Positions 44,560 to 53,738 of a stretch of 64,000 nt of DNA are shown here, one piece after another. The position numbers were made by a program, and so were the translations under genes. Source of the DNA: Solibacillus silvestris (GTDB taxonomy: Bacteria; Bacillota; Bacilli; Bacillales_A; Planococcaceae); contig CP014609.1 in assembly GCA_001586195.1 (NCBI GenBank), positions 1,586,001-1,650,000 of the forward strand, given 5' to 3'. Position 1 is the stretch's first letter. The number at the start of each line of letters is the position of its first letter. The notes beneath the pieces were generated by a model. The model searched no databases and was not told the origin of the DNA. It was given only the letters and a program-made list of their open reading frames with translations.

Positions 44560-45624
44560 ATGAATCCAGTCATTGGCCTGGATGTAGCTAAAGGTGAAAG
44601 TCAGGTTCAAGCTTATTTGGAAAGAAAGAAGCCCTACAAGAAAAGCTTTAAAGTAAAACATGATCTTGATGGGTTAGCTAGTTTATTAGATTTTATTAAA
44701 GAAGTAGAAGATATTTCAGGAGAGCGCCCTCCCCTAGTTATGGAGTCTACAGGCCATTATCACACACCAGTTGTTCAATATTTTGAAGACAAAGGTTATT
44801 TAATCATTATCGTAAATCCACTCATCTCTTATAAGACGAAAAGTTCTAGTTTACGAAAGGTAAAAACAGATATCGTTGATGCCAATCATCTCTGCGAGCT
44901 GTATTATAAAGAGGATTTAGAGCCTTATAAAAAGCGTGGCATCCAACTTGCGAACTTACGTCATCTTACGAGACAGCACGATAATATTACAGGCATGTTT
45001 GTACAAACTAAACTACAATTCCAAGCAGTCTTAGATCAAGTATTCCCTGAATATAGTAATTTTTTTGGCGACTTATATTCGAATGTTTCTTTAAAAATAC
45101 TACAGACTTATCCTACTTCAGAAGATATATTGAGCGCCAATAACGAAGTATTAACAACTAAAATAAAAGAATTCTGTAATTCTCGTTCTCTACAATGGGC
45201 AAATCAACAGGCTGAAAAGCTAATGACTGCAGCAGCTCAAAATCCATTTCAACAGGCTTTATATTCTAGCCTTGCCCTAAGTTTAGATATGTATATTAAC
45301 ATGATCTTTGAATACAAAAAACACCTATCCCTACTTGAAAATGAGATAGATGCTTTGGCCAAAAGTATTGAAGAATCGAAGATTATCCAATCAATTCCTG
45401 GTATCGGAGAAAAAATCGCTGCCACGATTATATCCGAAATTGGGGAAATTGAAAGGTTTAATCACCCTAAGAAACTAGTCGCATTTGCCGGTCTTGATCC
45501 AAGTATCTTTGAATCAGGTACATTAAGGAGGGGGGGTTCCTATCCCCTACTAAGGAAAAACACCTGTTATTACAACACAGCTTATTATCATTGCTTTATT
45601 TATCTGTATGATTCATTCCATTGA
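44560..45624 (+). pseudogene. IS110-family DEDD transposase, C-terminally disrupted
   Basis: The frame encodes 354 residues. The RuvC-like DEDD domain is intact: Asp8 in GLDVAKGES, Glu62 in VMESTGHYH, Asp104 and Asp107 in VKTDIVDAN. The C-terminal transposase_20 domain begins with IIQSIPGIGEKIAATIISEI and AFAGLDPSIFESG. After that the usual KRGS-x-x-LR segment with the catalytic serine is scrambled into LRRGGSYPLLRKNTC and an aromatic tail. This fits an indel in the G run near 45530. Relatives are usually 390-430 residues. Probably inactive. Confidence 0.75.
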
Positions 45625-45694
45625 GACACTTGCATTTGCAGTACGGAGGTCAAAAGCAAAAAATACCACAATAAAAAATGCAGCTAATTTTAAT

Positions 45695-46711
45695 TCATCG
45701 AGATTCCAAATTTTCTTCCCAATAATAATCACTTAACACTTCAGCAAGAGCTTCCGTTGATCTATGAAGTTCTTCTACCGTATTATCTACTCCCCCAATT
45801 TCTATAATTAATGAGTTAGGGGAAAGATCTTGATTATAAATTCCATTTCCCTGACTGCTACTTCTTTGAAGAATGCCTTTTGACAAAGATGGATATCTAT
45901 TCTCTAATAGTGTATGTAAATTATTCGCAAACTGAAGATTCTTTTCAAATTCTGCATGGCCAGTTCCAACTACAAAAAGTAGATTAGCATATTTTGTTCT
46001 ATTTATTTCAATCGTTGTATTCTCTTTTCGTAATGAATCACGGTGAATATCTATAAAGTATTCAAGGTCTTTATTTTCATTTTGTGATAGTTGCACTAGC
46101 TCCCTTGAAACATTGTAAGAGCTGGTGTAATCTAATTTCCTAAAATTCAAAAGTTGTACGATATCTACAGTCTCAACTTTCGTTCCTACTCCCCTTTGAT
46201 CCATTGCTCGCCCAAGCATTTTTCCAACCAATGTTATGTTTGCTACTGAATGATAAGCTTCTTCTGGTCTGATTGTATCTTTTAAATAGGGCAAAAAGGA
46301 TTCCCTACTATGGGAATGATAAATATAAACAACTTCTTTACCAAAAGTAGAGTGGATAGCCGAAATTTCTTTAGGTGATTCCATATTTCCAAAAATCCCC
46401 TCAATATTTTTTATTCGAAGAGTTCTGTCTTTTAATACTGTTTCCATAGGTGGTTTTAAGTCATCTCTATCCGTGTTTTCAAAAGTCTTATCCTCTTCTG
46501 AATTAAATTTATTAGTGGGACTTTTTTTATTTAAAGCACTATTTATAACTTCTTTTTCCTCATTATTTTTATTATTAAGTTTGTAGGTCATTGCCAACCA
46601 AATAGTAGCTATTGCCCAGATAATAAAAAGAAGGACCGCTATATAAAGAAATAATATTGTTTTATTCTTTCCCTTTCTTTTGTTCGTATCTTCTGTTAAT
46701 TTAGGAGACAT
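45695..46711 (-). CDS. SpoIIP family peptidoglycan hydrolase
   Basis: A 338-residue SpoIIP-type protein: short basic cytosolic N-terminus, one membrane helix (about 18-40), a low-complexity Asn/Lys/Glu linker, then the amidase/endopeptidase domain. Domain motifs are VYIYHSHSRESF, YFIDIHRDSLR and LIIEIGGVDNTVEELHRS, so the usual His/His/Glu residues are present, in contrast to the sigma-linked paralogue 6 kb away. In sporulation SpoIIP works with SpoIID to dissolve septal peptidoglycan; whether this is the main SpoIIP or an accessory one is unknown, as no gpr gene is adjacent. Confidence 0.85.
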   Translation of the reverse strand: MSPKLTEDTNKRKGKNKTILFLYIAVLLFIIWAIATIWLAMTYKLNNKNNEEKEVINSALNKKSPTNKFNSEEDKTFENTDRDDLKPPMETVLKDRTLRIKNIEGIFGNMESPKEISAIHSTFGKEVVYIYHSHSRESFLPYLKDTIRPEEAYHSVANITLVGKMLGRAMDQRGVGTKVETVDIVQLLNFRKLDYTSSYNVSRELVQLSQNENKDLEYFIDIHRDSLRKENTTIEINRTKYANLLFVVGTGHAEFEKNLQFANNLHTLLENRYPSLSKGILQRSSSQGNGIYNQDLSPNSLIIEIGGVDNTVEELHRSTEALAEVLSDYYWEENLESR

Positions 46712-46754
46712 TTAGACCCTTCCCTTGCTATATTTATTAATTAAATTAAGTAGT

Positions 46755-46798
46755 TAAAAAAACCCTCAAGTAAATCCCAACTATTACTTGAGGGTGTT
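46755..46798 (-). terminator. Terminator of the multicopper oxidase gene
   Basis: ACCCTCAAGTAA and TTACTTGAGGGT arms around a short loop, followed on the minus strand by seven Ts. Confidence 0.87.
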
Positions 46799-46819
46799 CT
46801 TTAATTATCTTTTATTTAA

Positions 46820-48340
46820 CTAGATTACTTCTACTTGTCCCATCATTCCGTTTTCTTCATGTTCGAGAATATGGCAGTGGAACATGTATATACCTTTATT
46901 ATTAAATTTCACGGCTAATTTAACTGTTTGACCAGCTTCAATTGAAATTGTGTCCTTCCATCCCTGCAAGTTTACAGGTGGCTCATTTCCATCAATTGAA
47001 ACAACTTTAAATTGAGTACCATGAATATGAAACGGATGGATCATGCCACCCATCGCATCTGGTTTATTGTAAATTTCCCAAATTTCTGTATCACCTTGCT
47101 TCTGCGAAAAATCAATTCGGTTCATATCAAATTGTTTACCATTAATATAAACCATTTTCCCCATCCCGAAAAGTTCTAGTTTTTTCGTAACGGATAAATT
47201 TCTTTCTTTATCTGTCACCGCGAAATCATTTAAACTTGTTGAAATTTGTAGCGGATTTGTTTTTTGCTCATCAATAATAAATGGTAATAGTATTGCATCA
47301 TCTTCATTTAAAAGTGCAATATCACTTTCAGTATCGTATTTTGAAAAATCCACAATAATTTCCGCTCGCTCACCAGGTGCTAATGTAATTTTACTCATCT
47401 CAATAGGGCTATTTAAGAAGCCACCATCACTTGCTATTTGTTGGAATTTATCACCTGTATTTAATTTAAATGTATAATTTCGTGCATTCGCTCCGTTCAA
47501 TAAACGAAGTCTCACTTTTTCTTTTCCTATTGTCAGTTTTGGATTTATCGTACCATTAACTAATAAAGTATCACCGATTGTACCATCATCATTTCGTACT
47601 GCTTGATAATCAAACTGTTTTTCGACAGTGAACTCTCTATCTTGAAATACTAATGGAAAATCGTTTACCCCATATTCTTTTGGTAAGTTTAGATTTTTAG
47701 AATTATTATCTTCAACATAGATTAGTCCTGCTAGACCTTTATATACTTGTTCAGCTGTAGAACCTTCTGGATGAGGATGGAACCAAAGTGTTGATGCACC
47801 TTGACGAACAGTAAACTTCACGTCTTCCATTGCTCCTGGTCCTAAAAGCTGATGTGGACCACCATCGCCTTCACCTGATATATCTACACCATGCCAATGA
47901 AATGTTGTTGGTTCAGCTAATTCGTTTTTTGTTCTAAATATTACCGTTTCTCCTTCATTAACACGAATAACCGGACCTAAAAATGACCCATTGTATCCAA
48001 ATGTTTGAGATTGAACTCCCTTAAAAATTTCTGTTGTACCTTGTTGAGCATTAATAGTAACAACTCCATCTTTCGGTTCAATTAATTGTGGGATGGCTAA
48101 CTCATTTTCCCCGGTCGAATTATTTAGTGCAACAAGGTTTGTATGACTTGCATGACCGTTTTCCATATTCATTTCTTCCATTTCCTCATCGGTCATGTTC
48201 GAATGGTCCATACCCTCCATGTTTGTCATGTTTGAATGATCCATTGCTTCATGCTCACCAGATTCAGAACTAGCTGCACTACAGCCTGCAATAATAACAC
48301 TACTAATTAGTAAAGTAATAACTAAAAAATTAAACTTCAT
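46820..48340 (-). CDS. Multicopper oxidase lipoprotein, copper-resistance type
   Basis: A 506-residue laccase/CueO-like enzyme, anchored by a lipoprotein signal (lipobox VIIAGC, Cys20). The mature N-terminus repeats MDHSNMTNMEGMDHSNM-like Met/His-rich copper ligands. All four copper motifs are visible: TTFHWHGVD, TLWFHPHP, HPFHIHGTQF and MFHCHILEHEENGMM. It would oxidise Cu(I) to Cu(II), or phenols, outside the membrane. ATG 48340 follows AAGGAGGAAA; the 45 upstream codons of the open frame are not used. An 11-bp-period direct repeat 42-63 bases upstream links it to the two-component system nearby. Confidence 0.92.
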   Translation of the reverse strand: MKFNFLVITLLISSVIIAGCSAASSESGEHEAMDHSNMTNMEGMDHSNMTDEEMEEMNMENGHASHTNLVALNNSTGENELAIPQLIEPKDGVVTINAQQGTTEIFKGVQSQTFGYNGSFLGPVIRVNEGETVIFRTKNELAEPTTFHWHGVDISGEGDGGPHQLLGPGAMEDVKFTVRQGASTLWFHPHPEGSTAEQVYKGLAGLIYVEDNNSKNLNLPKEYGVNDFPLVFQDREFTVEKQFDYQAVRNDDGTIGDTLLVNGTINPKLTIGKEKVRLRLLNGANARNYTFKLNTGDKFQQIASDGGFLNSPIEMSKITLAPGERAEIIVDFSKYDTESDIALLNEDDAILLPFIIDEQKTNPLQISTSLNDFAVTDKERNLSVTKKLELFGMGKMVYINGKQFDMNRIDFSQKQGDTEIWEIYNKPDAMGGMIHPFHIHGTQFKVVSIDGNEPPVNLQGWKDTISIEAGQTVKLAVKFNNKGIYMFHCHILEHEENGMMGQVEVI

Positions 48341-48381
48341 GATATTTCCTCCTTGTGTTTCATTACAATTACTGTAACAAA

Positions 48382-48403
48382 TAAATATGGAGGAAATATG
48401 GAG
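48382..48403 (-). promoter_or_regulatory. Direct-repeat operator upstream of the multicopper oxidase
   Basis: On the minus strand two 11-base units, CTCCATATTTC and CTCCATATTTA, stand in tandem. The 11-bp period suits an OmpR-type response regulator dimer. A matching pair lies upstream of the broken ccdA at 53497-53518. Confidence 0.6.
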
Positions 48404-48594
48404 ATTAACGGCCATTGACAAGAATGTGCAAAAATTTTCCGTGAATGTTCGAAAAGGTGTAGAAAAATAGCTCAATAATTAATTAATGCGCCCCTTTTAG
48501 AGGGGGTTACCTAATTATTCATATATTTGGTTTTAAGCCTAAAACTTTTAAAATATCCCTACATAATTGAGTTATGCCACATTGCTAAACAGGT

Positions 48595-48960
48595 TTATCT
48601 TAAGAATAGTAACAAAAGATACATAATAGTTATTATTAAACCAATTAACAATGCTAAAAAACCAAGTGCCATTAGGTCTTCATTTTTTTCCATTTTTCTA
48701 TATTCTTTATATGTTAATTCCCCCATAGCAAATCTTAAACCATTATGATTAATATTTACTGAATAGGATTTCCCCTCAGTATCTTCAAAAATTGCTTTTG
48801 TAATCAATGCTCTTCCATCTCCAAAGTTTTCAAGATTCTGAGGTTCAATAATACTCTCATCAGAAAGCTCTAACTTCATCATTTTGTACATTGATTGGTT
48901 TTTCATTTCTTCACATATTCTATAAGCCTGCAGTTCAACAAAATTACTAGAAATACACAC
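48595..48960 (-). CDS. Unknown protein with C-terminal membrane helix
   Basis: A frame of 121 codons that looks protein-like but is not recognised. The first 90 residues are soluble (LSDESIIEPQNLENFGDG, then ITKAIFEDTEGKSYSV), the last 30 form a hydrophobic anchor (LGFLALLIGLIITIMYLLLL). A GTG at 48960 has GAGG a few bases upstream, while ATG codons about 18-28 residues inside could also serve. It sits between the copper genes and may be part of that block. Confidence 0.5.
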   Translation of the reverse strand: MCISSNFVELQAYRICEEMKNQSMYKMMKLELSDESIIEPQNLENFGDGRALITKAIFEDTEGKSYSVNINHNGLRFAMGELTYKEYRKMEKNEDLMALGFLALLIGLIITIMYLLLLFLR

Positions 48961-49069
48961 TTACCTCAACTCACTTTTATTAGATTTGAATAAATAATTA
49001 CATATTTTTTTATTATATTCACTCACCTTTAATTTTTGCTACTAAACTGGATATTAAAAAATAATATTA

Positions 49070-49106
49070 AAAAGCCTAAGAATTCGAATTCTTAGGCAAT
49101 TTTTTA
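49070..49106. terminator. Bidirectional terminator
   Basis: A perfect self-complementary 24-base block (49074-49097; arms GCCTAAGAATTC/GAATTCTTAGGC) with A and T runs on either side. It lies downstream of the CcdA-like gene. Confidence 0.78.
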
Positions 49107-49207
49107 TTTACTATTTTTACTTATTATTAATCTTTAAAAGCTGTGCATTTATTGCACAAATAATCGTACTCATGACATAACTGCTACACCTATTGCCGGT
49201 GTTATAA

Positions 49208-49939
49208 TCATACCCAATATGTGAGGGTGTCAAGGATGCCAATGAAAATTAGCACAATTCCAGCAATCCTTTGTATGACTCTTCCTGCCTTCATACTTTT
49301 TTTCATGATTAAGCCTTTTACATCAAAAAACCATATTAACCCTAAAATCAGCATAAGAGGAATCGATGTTGCGATTCCAAATATTGCAGGGAGCACTAAT
49401 CCATAAGATGTAGATGCTACCGTAGGCATTAGCCAAACGAAAAAGAGGACAAACATAGTAGGACAAAATGCAATTGCAAAACTTGCACCTAAAAGGAATG
49501 AGCTTACTTTTCCCTTTTTTAAACTTTCTGGAATATGAAAATTAAAGCGACTTAAAAATTGAAACTTTAAAAACCCTAATAGTACAAATCCAGTAATAAT
49601 TAATAAGGGACCAATTATTTTACGGAATAATGGAAAGTACTCCGTTATTTTTGTTTCAAATGATTGACCAAAAAACCAGGCTAAAAATCCAATGACACTA
49701 TAAACCATCACTTTCCCAATAATGAAAGATGTGATTACTCCCCAACTGTTGTTTATTTGAATCGTTCGATTTCCATAAAGGGTTATTGCGCTGATATTTC
49801 CGGTAAGTTGACAGGGTGCTACCGCGCCAATTAACCCTAGAAGAAGGGCTATAAAAAATGGAGAATGATCAAATGAATGTAAAAAAGCAGAAACTGGATT
49901 ACTGATTATTTGACTTATTTGAGACAAAAATTTATACAT
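49208..49939 (-). CDS. CcdA/DsbD-like integral membrane protein
   Basis: A 243-residue polytopic membrane protein with about six helices. Two conserved Cys-Pro sites, GAVAPCQLTGNIS near residue 43 and AIAFCPTMFVLF near residue 156, sit in equivalent helices, as in the CcdA/DsbD electron-carrier fold. It probably passes reducing power, or a metal, across the membrane. Some relatives are named sulfite exporter or UreH-like, so the exact role is open. GAAGGTG precedes ATG 49939. It lies downstream of cueP in the copper block. Confidence 0.72.
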   Translation of the reverse strand: MYKFLSQISQIISNPVSAFLHSFDHSPFFIALLLGLIGAVAPCQLTGNISAITLYGNRTIQINNSWGVITSFIIGKVMVYSVIGFLAWFFGQSFETKITEYFPLFRKIIGPLLIITGFVLLGFLKFQFLSRFNFHIPESLKKGKVSSFLLGASFAIAFCPTMFVLFFVWLMPTVASTSYGLVLPAIFGIATSIPLMLILGLIWFFDVKGLIMKKSMKAGRVIQRIAGIVLIFIGILDTLTYWV

Positions 49940-50045
49940 TTTATTGTCACCTTCTCTAGTTACTTATTGAAAGCTACTCTGCCCCAATTAGACCTTTATC
50001 TATAGATTGAAAATTTCTTACCTTACCTGCTCTATCTCAAAATCC

Positions 50046-50582
50046 CTAAATCAATTTCATTGTTGTGATACAAGTACCGTCATTTTCATATGTAGAAAAT
50101 TCAGATTCAATGGCTTTTCCTTGATGCTCAATTTTTATATTAAATGATTGTTCACGGGGTAACCATAAGTCAATAAATCCATTCTCTTCTGTTTTTAATG
50201 TGTCATCAACTAGGACATTACCTTTGGCATCCTCAATGTATACATCAAACTGTTCACTTACCATTTCACCCTGACATCCCGTTAAACTGTGATTTTCGCA
50301 AGGATGTGTTTCGTTTATGTAAGGGGCAATTGAAACAAAAAATTCATCTTTAGGAAGGTCATATACTTTCTCATTTCCATCGATTTCTTTTACTAATAAT
50401 TGTTTAGATGTTATAGAAGCGGACTCAGCTGTAACATTTCGGGCACTATAGTCTTGAACTAATTCCTTAATTTCTCTACTTTCATTTTTTATAGAACTGT
50501 TTTCCTCATTCTTATTTTCTTCACTACAAGCTGTCATTAGAACAACTGAAAAAATAGTACTAATAAGCATTTTTAATTTCAT
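50046..50582 (-). CDS. cueP: CueP family copper-binding lipoprotein
   Basis: A 178-residue lipoprotein (lipobox LMTAC, Cys19) matching CueP, a periplasmic or surface copper-binding protein in Salmonella and Gram-positives. Family landmarks are DYSARNVTAESASITSKQL, FFVSIAPYINETHPCENHSL followed by TGCQGE, and NGFIDLWLPRE. The three conserved metal-binding cysteines are visible in THPC, TGC and GTC near the C-terminus. GAGGTG precedes ATG 50582. It is 30 bases downstream of the response-regulator gene, probably in one operon with the two-component system. Confidence 0.9.
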   Translation of the reverse strand: MKLKMLISTIFSVVLMTACSEENKNEENSSIKNESREIKELVQDYSARNVTAESASITSKQLLVKEIDGNEKVYDLPKDEFFVSIAPYINETHPCENHSLTGCQGEMVSEQFDVYIEDAKGNVLVDDTLKTEENGFIDLWLPREQSFNIKIEHQGKAIESEFSTYENDGTCITTMKLI

Positions 50583-50612
50583 TTTACTTTACACCTCTTG
50601 GTTTTAATTAGA

Positions 50613-51293
50613 TTAATTCCATTTATAACCGATTCCCCAGACAGTCTTTAGAAATTCATTAGTAGGAAAACCTGCTTTCTTCAACTTTTCTCTTAAATTG
50701 CGAATATGGGAATCAACTGTTCGAATATCCGTTTCTGTTTCATAATCCCAAGCCGCATTGAGCAATTCTTCCCGTACATAAACTTTAGAAGGTCTAGACA
50801 TCAGCGCCTTCACAATAAAAAATTCTTTCGATGTAAGTTGAGCAGTCGAATTTTCGTAATACAAGGAATATTTCTCCGTGTCTAAATAGAATTCGTTATA
50901 AACAACATTATCACGATTACTCTCATCTACTTTTGTAACTCTTCGTAAAATCGCGTTAGCCCTGGCAACCAATTCTCTTTCATCAAATGGCTTTGTGAGA
51001 TAATCATCAGCGCCGATATTTAATCCCTTTACTAAGTTCAGTTTATCTGTTCTTGCGGTAAGCATAATTATAGGGACTTGTGAGAATTCACGTATCTTTT
51101 TACAAACTTCCCATCCATCCATTTCAGGCATCATTACATCTAAAATAACCAAATTTACTTTTTCATTTCTAAGTGTTTCTAAAGCATTTTCTCCATTTTT
51201 TTCTTTTAGACATTTAAATCCGTGTGGAACCAGAAATAATTCAACCAGATTTAACATTCTTTGTTCATCATCTACTAAAAGAACCGTTTGCAT
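50613..51293 (-). CDS. OmpR-family response regulator
   Basis: A 226-residue regulator. The receiver has Asp52 in LVILDVMMPEMDGWE, with the acidic pocket LLVDDEQ at residues 5-11 and the switch Lys in YLTKPFDERE. The C-terminal winged helix (about 125-226) ends SHIRNLREKLKKAGF and TVWGIGYKW. AAAGGAG precedes ATG 51293. It is 15 bases from its sensor kinase. The context of CueP, multicopper oxidase and CcdA genes suggests control of copper or thiol stress; likely sites are the repeats at 48382 and 53497. Confidence 0.93.
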   Translation of the reverse strand: MQTVLLVDDEQRMLNLVELFLVPHGFKCLKEKNGENALETLRNEKVNLVILDVMMPEMDGWEVCKKIREFSQVPIIMLTARTDKLNLVKGLNIGADDYLTKPFDERELVARANAILRRVTKVDESNRDNVVYNEFYLDTEKYSLYYENSTAQLTSKEFFIVKALMSRPSKVYVREELLNAAWDYETETDIRTVDSHIRNLREKLKKAGFPTNEFLKTVWGIGYKWN

Positions 51294-51308
51294 TTATTTT
51301 TTCTCCTT

Positions 51309-52670
51309 TTATATCGTTATTTTAAACGTACTACCCTGTCCTATTTTGCTTTCGACCTCGATGGTTCCTCCATGTGCATCTACTAACTCTTTCACAACAG
51401 CGAGACCGATTCCTGAGCCTCCGTACGCACGTGACCTTGATTTTTCAACTCGATATAATTTCTCAAATATAAATTCTATTTCGTTTGATGGAATCCCAAT
51501 ACCAGTATCAATAACAGAAATAACTGTACTTCCATCCTTTTCATATGCTTTTAAACAGACCTCTGAATTTTCGTTGGAATATTTTAAAGCATTATCTAAT
51601 AAATTTAGTATTATTTGTTCTAATCTAAGAGCGTCAGCATAGATGTGTAAATTGCTTTTACAAACAAGATTAAGTTTGATTTTTTTTATTTCAAATGAAG
51701 GGGCTACGAATTTATAAATATTCTCCAGAAATGGTTTGGCCAAAAAATGTTCTTTGGAAATGGTGAAGGTGTTTTCATCCATTCGTGCCAAATCTAATAA
51801 GTTTTTCATTAATTCTTTCATTCGATTTGATTCTTCACCAATAATTTCTAAGTAATATTTCCGATCCTTATCACTCAAATCTTCTCTTTTTGCAACTTTC
51901 GAGTATCCAATCAAATATGTTAGTGGTGTATTTAATTCATGAGCAATAGAAGCAAGGAACTCATTTCTCTCATTCTTTAATCGTTTTAAATCCTTTGCTA
52001 ACTTGTGAATGGAATTCGATAAGTCACCTAGTTCATCACTCCCTAAATTCGGTAAATTCACCTCAAAATCACCTTTACTTAATTTCTCAGTTGCTTCTTT
52101 CATTCGGATTAACGGTCGAGTTAGAATTTTAGATAGTAACGCATATATAATAAATAAAACAATTAATCCTATAATTCCAGATATAACAAAATGCAAGTTC
52201 ATGTCATCAACCATTTGATTGATTGATTTTGTACTTTGAAACATTAAGACAACGCCTGATCGATTTTGATCCACTACGTATGGATGTACGCTAATTATGT
52301 ATGGTAGACTTCTCCAATCCGAAACTACTATGTAATCTTTTTCACCATTAAAATCGTCTACAGATAGTTGATACTCTTCTTGCAACATATAGGAGTTATC
52401 GGAACTGCCAATCATACTACCTGTACTATCTATTATCATCACTTCACGCTTTTCATTTTTTTCCATTAACACAATATGTTTTATCGTGGTATCTGAATAA
52501 TTTTCAATAAGAACGTCGCGATGATTTGCACCATTTGCCAATAATAACGAGAACTCTTCTTCCACCCTATTATTAATCATATTTTGATGAAGGTAATACA
52601 TCAAAAGCGATTCCATTATTAGCACCACTATGAAGAAACAAACCGCCAATTTTGTAGAAATTTTATTCAC
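51309..52670 (-). CDS. Sensor histidine kinase
   Basis: A 453-residue HisKA/HATPase kinase. Two membrane helices (about 8-26 and 160-182) bracket an outer sensor domain of about 130 residues; a HAMP domain follows. The phospho-acceptor His is in FLASIAHELNTPLTYLIGYS; the N box is ILNLLDNALKYS and the G boxes VIDTGIGIPSNE and GGSGIGLAVVKEL. It starts at GTG 52670 behind AGGAGAG. No Cys/Met-rich metal site stands out in the sensor domain, so the signal (copper or another envelope stress) is inferred from neighbours. Confidence 0.92.
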   Translation of the reverse strand: MNKISTKLAVCFFIVVLIMESLLMYYLHQNMINNRVEEEFSLLLANGANHRDVLIENYSDTTIKHIVLMEKNEKREVMIIDSTGSMIGSSDNSYMLQEEYQLSVDDFNGEKDYIVVSDWRSLPYIISVHPYVVDQNRSGVVLMFQSTKSINQMVDDMNLHFVISGIIGLIVLFIIYALLSKILTRPLIRMKEATEKLSKGDFEVNLPNLGSDELGDLSNSIHKLAKDLKRLKNERNEFLASIAHELNTPLTYLIGYSKVAKREDLSDKDRKYYLEIIGEESNRMKELMKNLLDLARMDENTFTISKEHFLAKPFLENIYKFVAPSFEIKKIKLNLVCKSNLHIYADALRLEQIILNLLDNALKYSNENSEVCLKAYEKDGSTVISVIDTGIGIPSNEIEFIFEKLYRVEKSRSRAYGGSGIGLAVVKELVDAHGGTIEVESKIGQGSTFKITI

Positions 52671-52727
52671 TTTATTTTGCTCTCCTCACATAAAACGTCT
52701 TAAAATATAAATAGATTGTTAGCTAAC

Positions 52728-53411
52728 TTAATCCCCAAAAAATGGCGTTAATAACGCAATAATTATTGTCATCCAATCAGAGTACAATAAAATTCCCATT
52801 ATAATCATAAAAATGCCATCTACCTTCATAAAAACGTCACTACGTTTTTGAAAAAACTTCATTTTCCCTATAAATAGAGACATTAGTAAAATTGGAATCG
52901 AAAAACCTAGTACATAAAATAACATATACCATATACCTCTATTTGGATCCGATATCCCTAAAGCAATAACTCCTGCCTAATTTGTCCAGAACAAGGTGTC
53001 CAACCTGAGCAAACCCCATACCGATAATGATGGTGCCTAAATATGCCTTTGGGCGTAATTTAAATAAAAACTTCTTTTCCGATTGAAGAAAATCAAATTT
53101 GAAAATCCGAGAATTACTAAACCAAAAATAACAATAATCATTGCGCCGATTTGTCTTAGTAAATCTTGATATTGAATGAAAAGTGTTCCAATAATAGAAG
53201 TTGAAAATCTTAAAGCCATAAAAATTACAGAAAAACCTAATAAAAAAGATAATGTATGTAATAATGCTTTGCGATTTAATATGCTCTTTTCTTCTTTAAG
53301 TTCGTTAAAGGAGATTCATGTAATATAAGATAAAAATGCCGGATAAAGAAGTAGTGAACATGGAGAAATAAAAGACAAAAGCCCAGTTCCAAATGCAAGA
53401 AATGGGTTTAT
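52728..53411 (-). pseudogene. Broken ccdA (cytochrome c biogenesis/thiol-disulfide membrane protein)
   Basis: Read on the minus strand from about 53411, the frame gives [20 protein letters not shown] then YPAFLSYIT followed by TGA at 53316-53318, where the family has Gly (SYITGIS). The frame then continues to about 53037 (FLLGFSVIFMALRFSTSIIG). A frameshift leads through TPCSGQI-like and GVIALGISDPNRG remnants into LFYVLGFSIPILLMSLFIG, ending at 52728. The normal start codon appears as ATA. One nonsense and at least one frameshift mean it is inactive. It was probably the first gene of the copper two-component operon. Confidence 0.82.
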
Positions 53412-53496
53412 TTAGGTAATAAAATATTATCACTAATCCTTTCATAAAACCGTATTCATTATTTTATTTAGTAATAGCTAATGTTAGTATAAGTAA

Positions 53497-53518
53497 TAAA
53501 TATGGAGAAATTATGCAG
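53497..53518 (-). promoter_or_regulatory. Direct-repeat operator upstream of the broken ccdA operon
   Basis: On the minus strand CTGCATAATTT and CTCCATATTTA stand in tandem with an 11-base period. The second unit is identical to one at 48392. It would place the same regulator in front of ccdA, the kinase, the regulator and cueP. Confidence 0.58.
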
Positions 53519-53563
53519 GAAATTAATTTATAATTGTTTTATGTCCTTATTTAACAATATAGC

Positions 53564-53606
53564 CAAAACCGCCATTTTGAAAAAGATAATCAAAATGGCG
53601 GTTTTC
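53564..53606. terminator. Hairpin terminator between convergent or divergent units
   Basis: AAAACCGCCATTTTGA pairs perfectly with TCAAAATGGCGGTTTT. A T-rich tail follows on the plus strand. It lies about 135 bases beyond the methionyl-tRNA synthetase stop. Confidence 0.72.
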
Positions 53607-53667
53607 ATTTTAGTTAAGTTTGACTTTTATAAAAAAAGATCGATTATTTCCTCAGAGTGTTGTTCCA

Positions 53668-53692
53668 CAATAGCGCCCGATTGCTGAATAAA
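53668..53692 (-). repeat. Dispersed GCGC-containing intergenic repeat, copy d
   Basis: On the minus strand CAGCAATCGGGCGCTATTGT shares the (C)AATC-GGCGC-ATT core with copies at 40571, 42846 and 44279. Confidence 0.4.
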
Positions 53693-53738
53693 AATTATTA
53701 AATGAGAAGTACATAATACTAACTAGTTTTATTGGTTA

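Larger units (their letters stand above)
44325..45660 (+). mobile_element. Decayed IS110-family insertion sequence
   Basis: The element comprises a non-coding left end of about 230 bases and a DEDD transposase gene whose 3' end is disrupted. No inverted repeats are expected for IS110. The left boundary is set by the start of similarity to a second copy of the left end at 55793; the right boundary is uncertain because the normal transposase end is missing. Confidence 0.75.

Noticed and set aside
49135-49207. Possible end of another membrane protein (minus-strand ITPAIGVAVMS reading)
   Set aside because: Only about a dozen codons are open and the frame is not linked to a start; too short to call a remnant.
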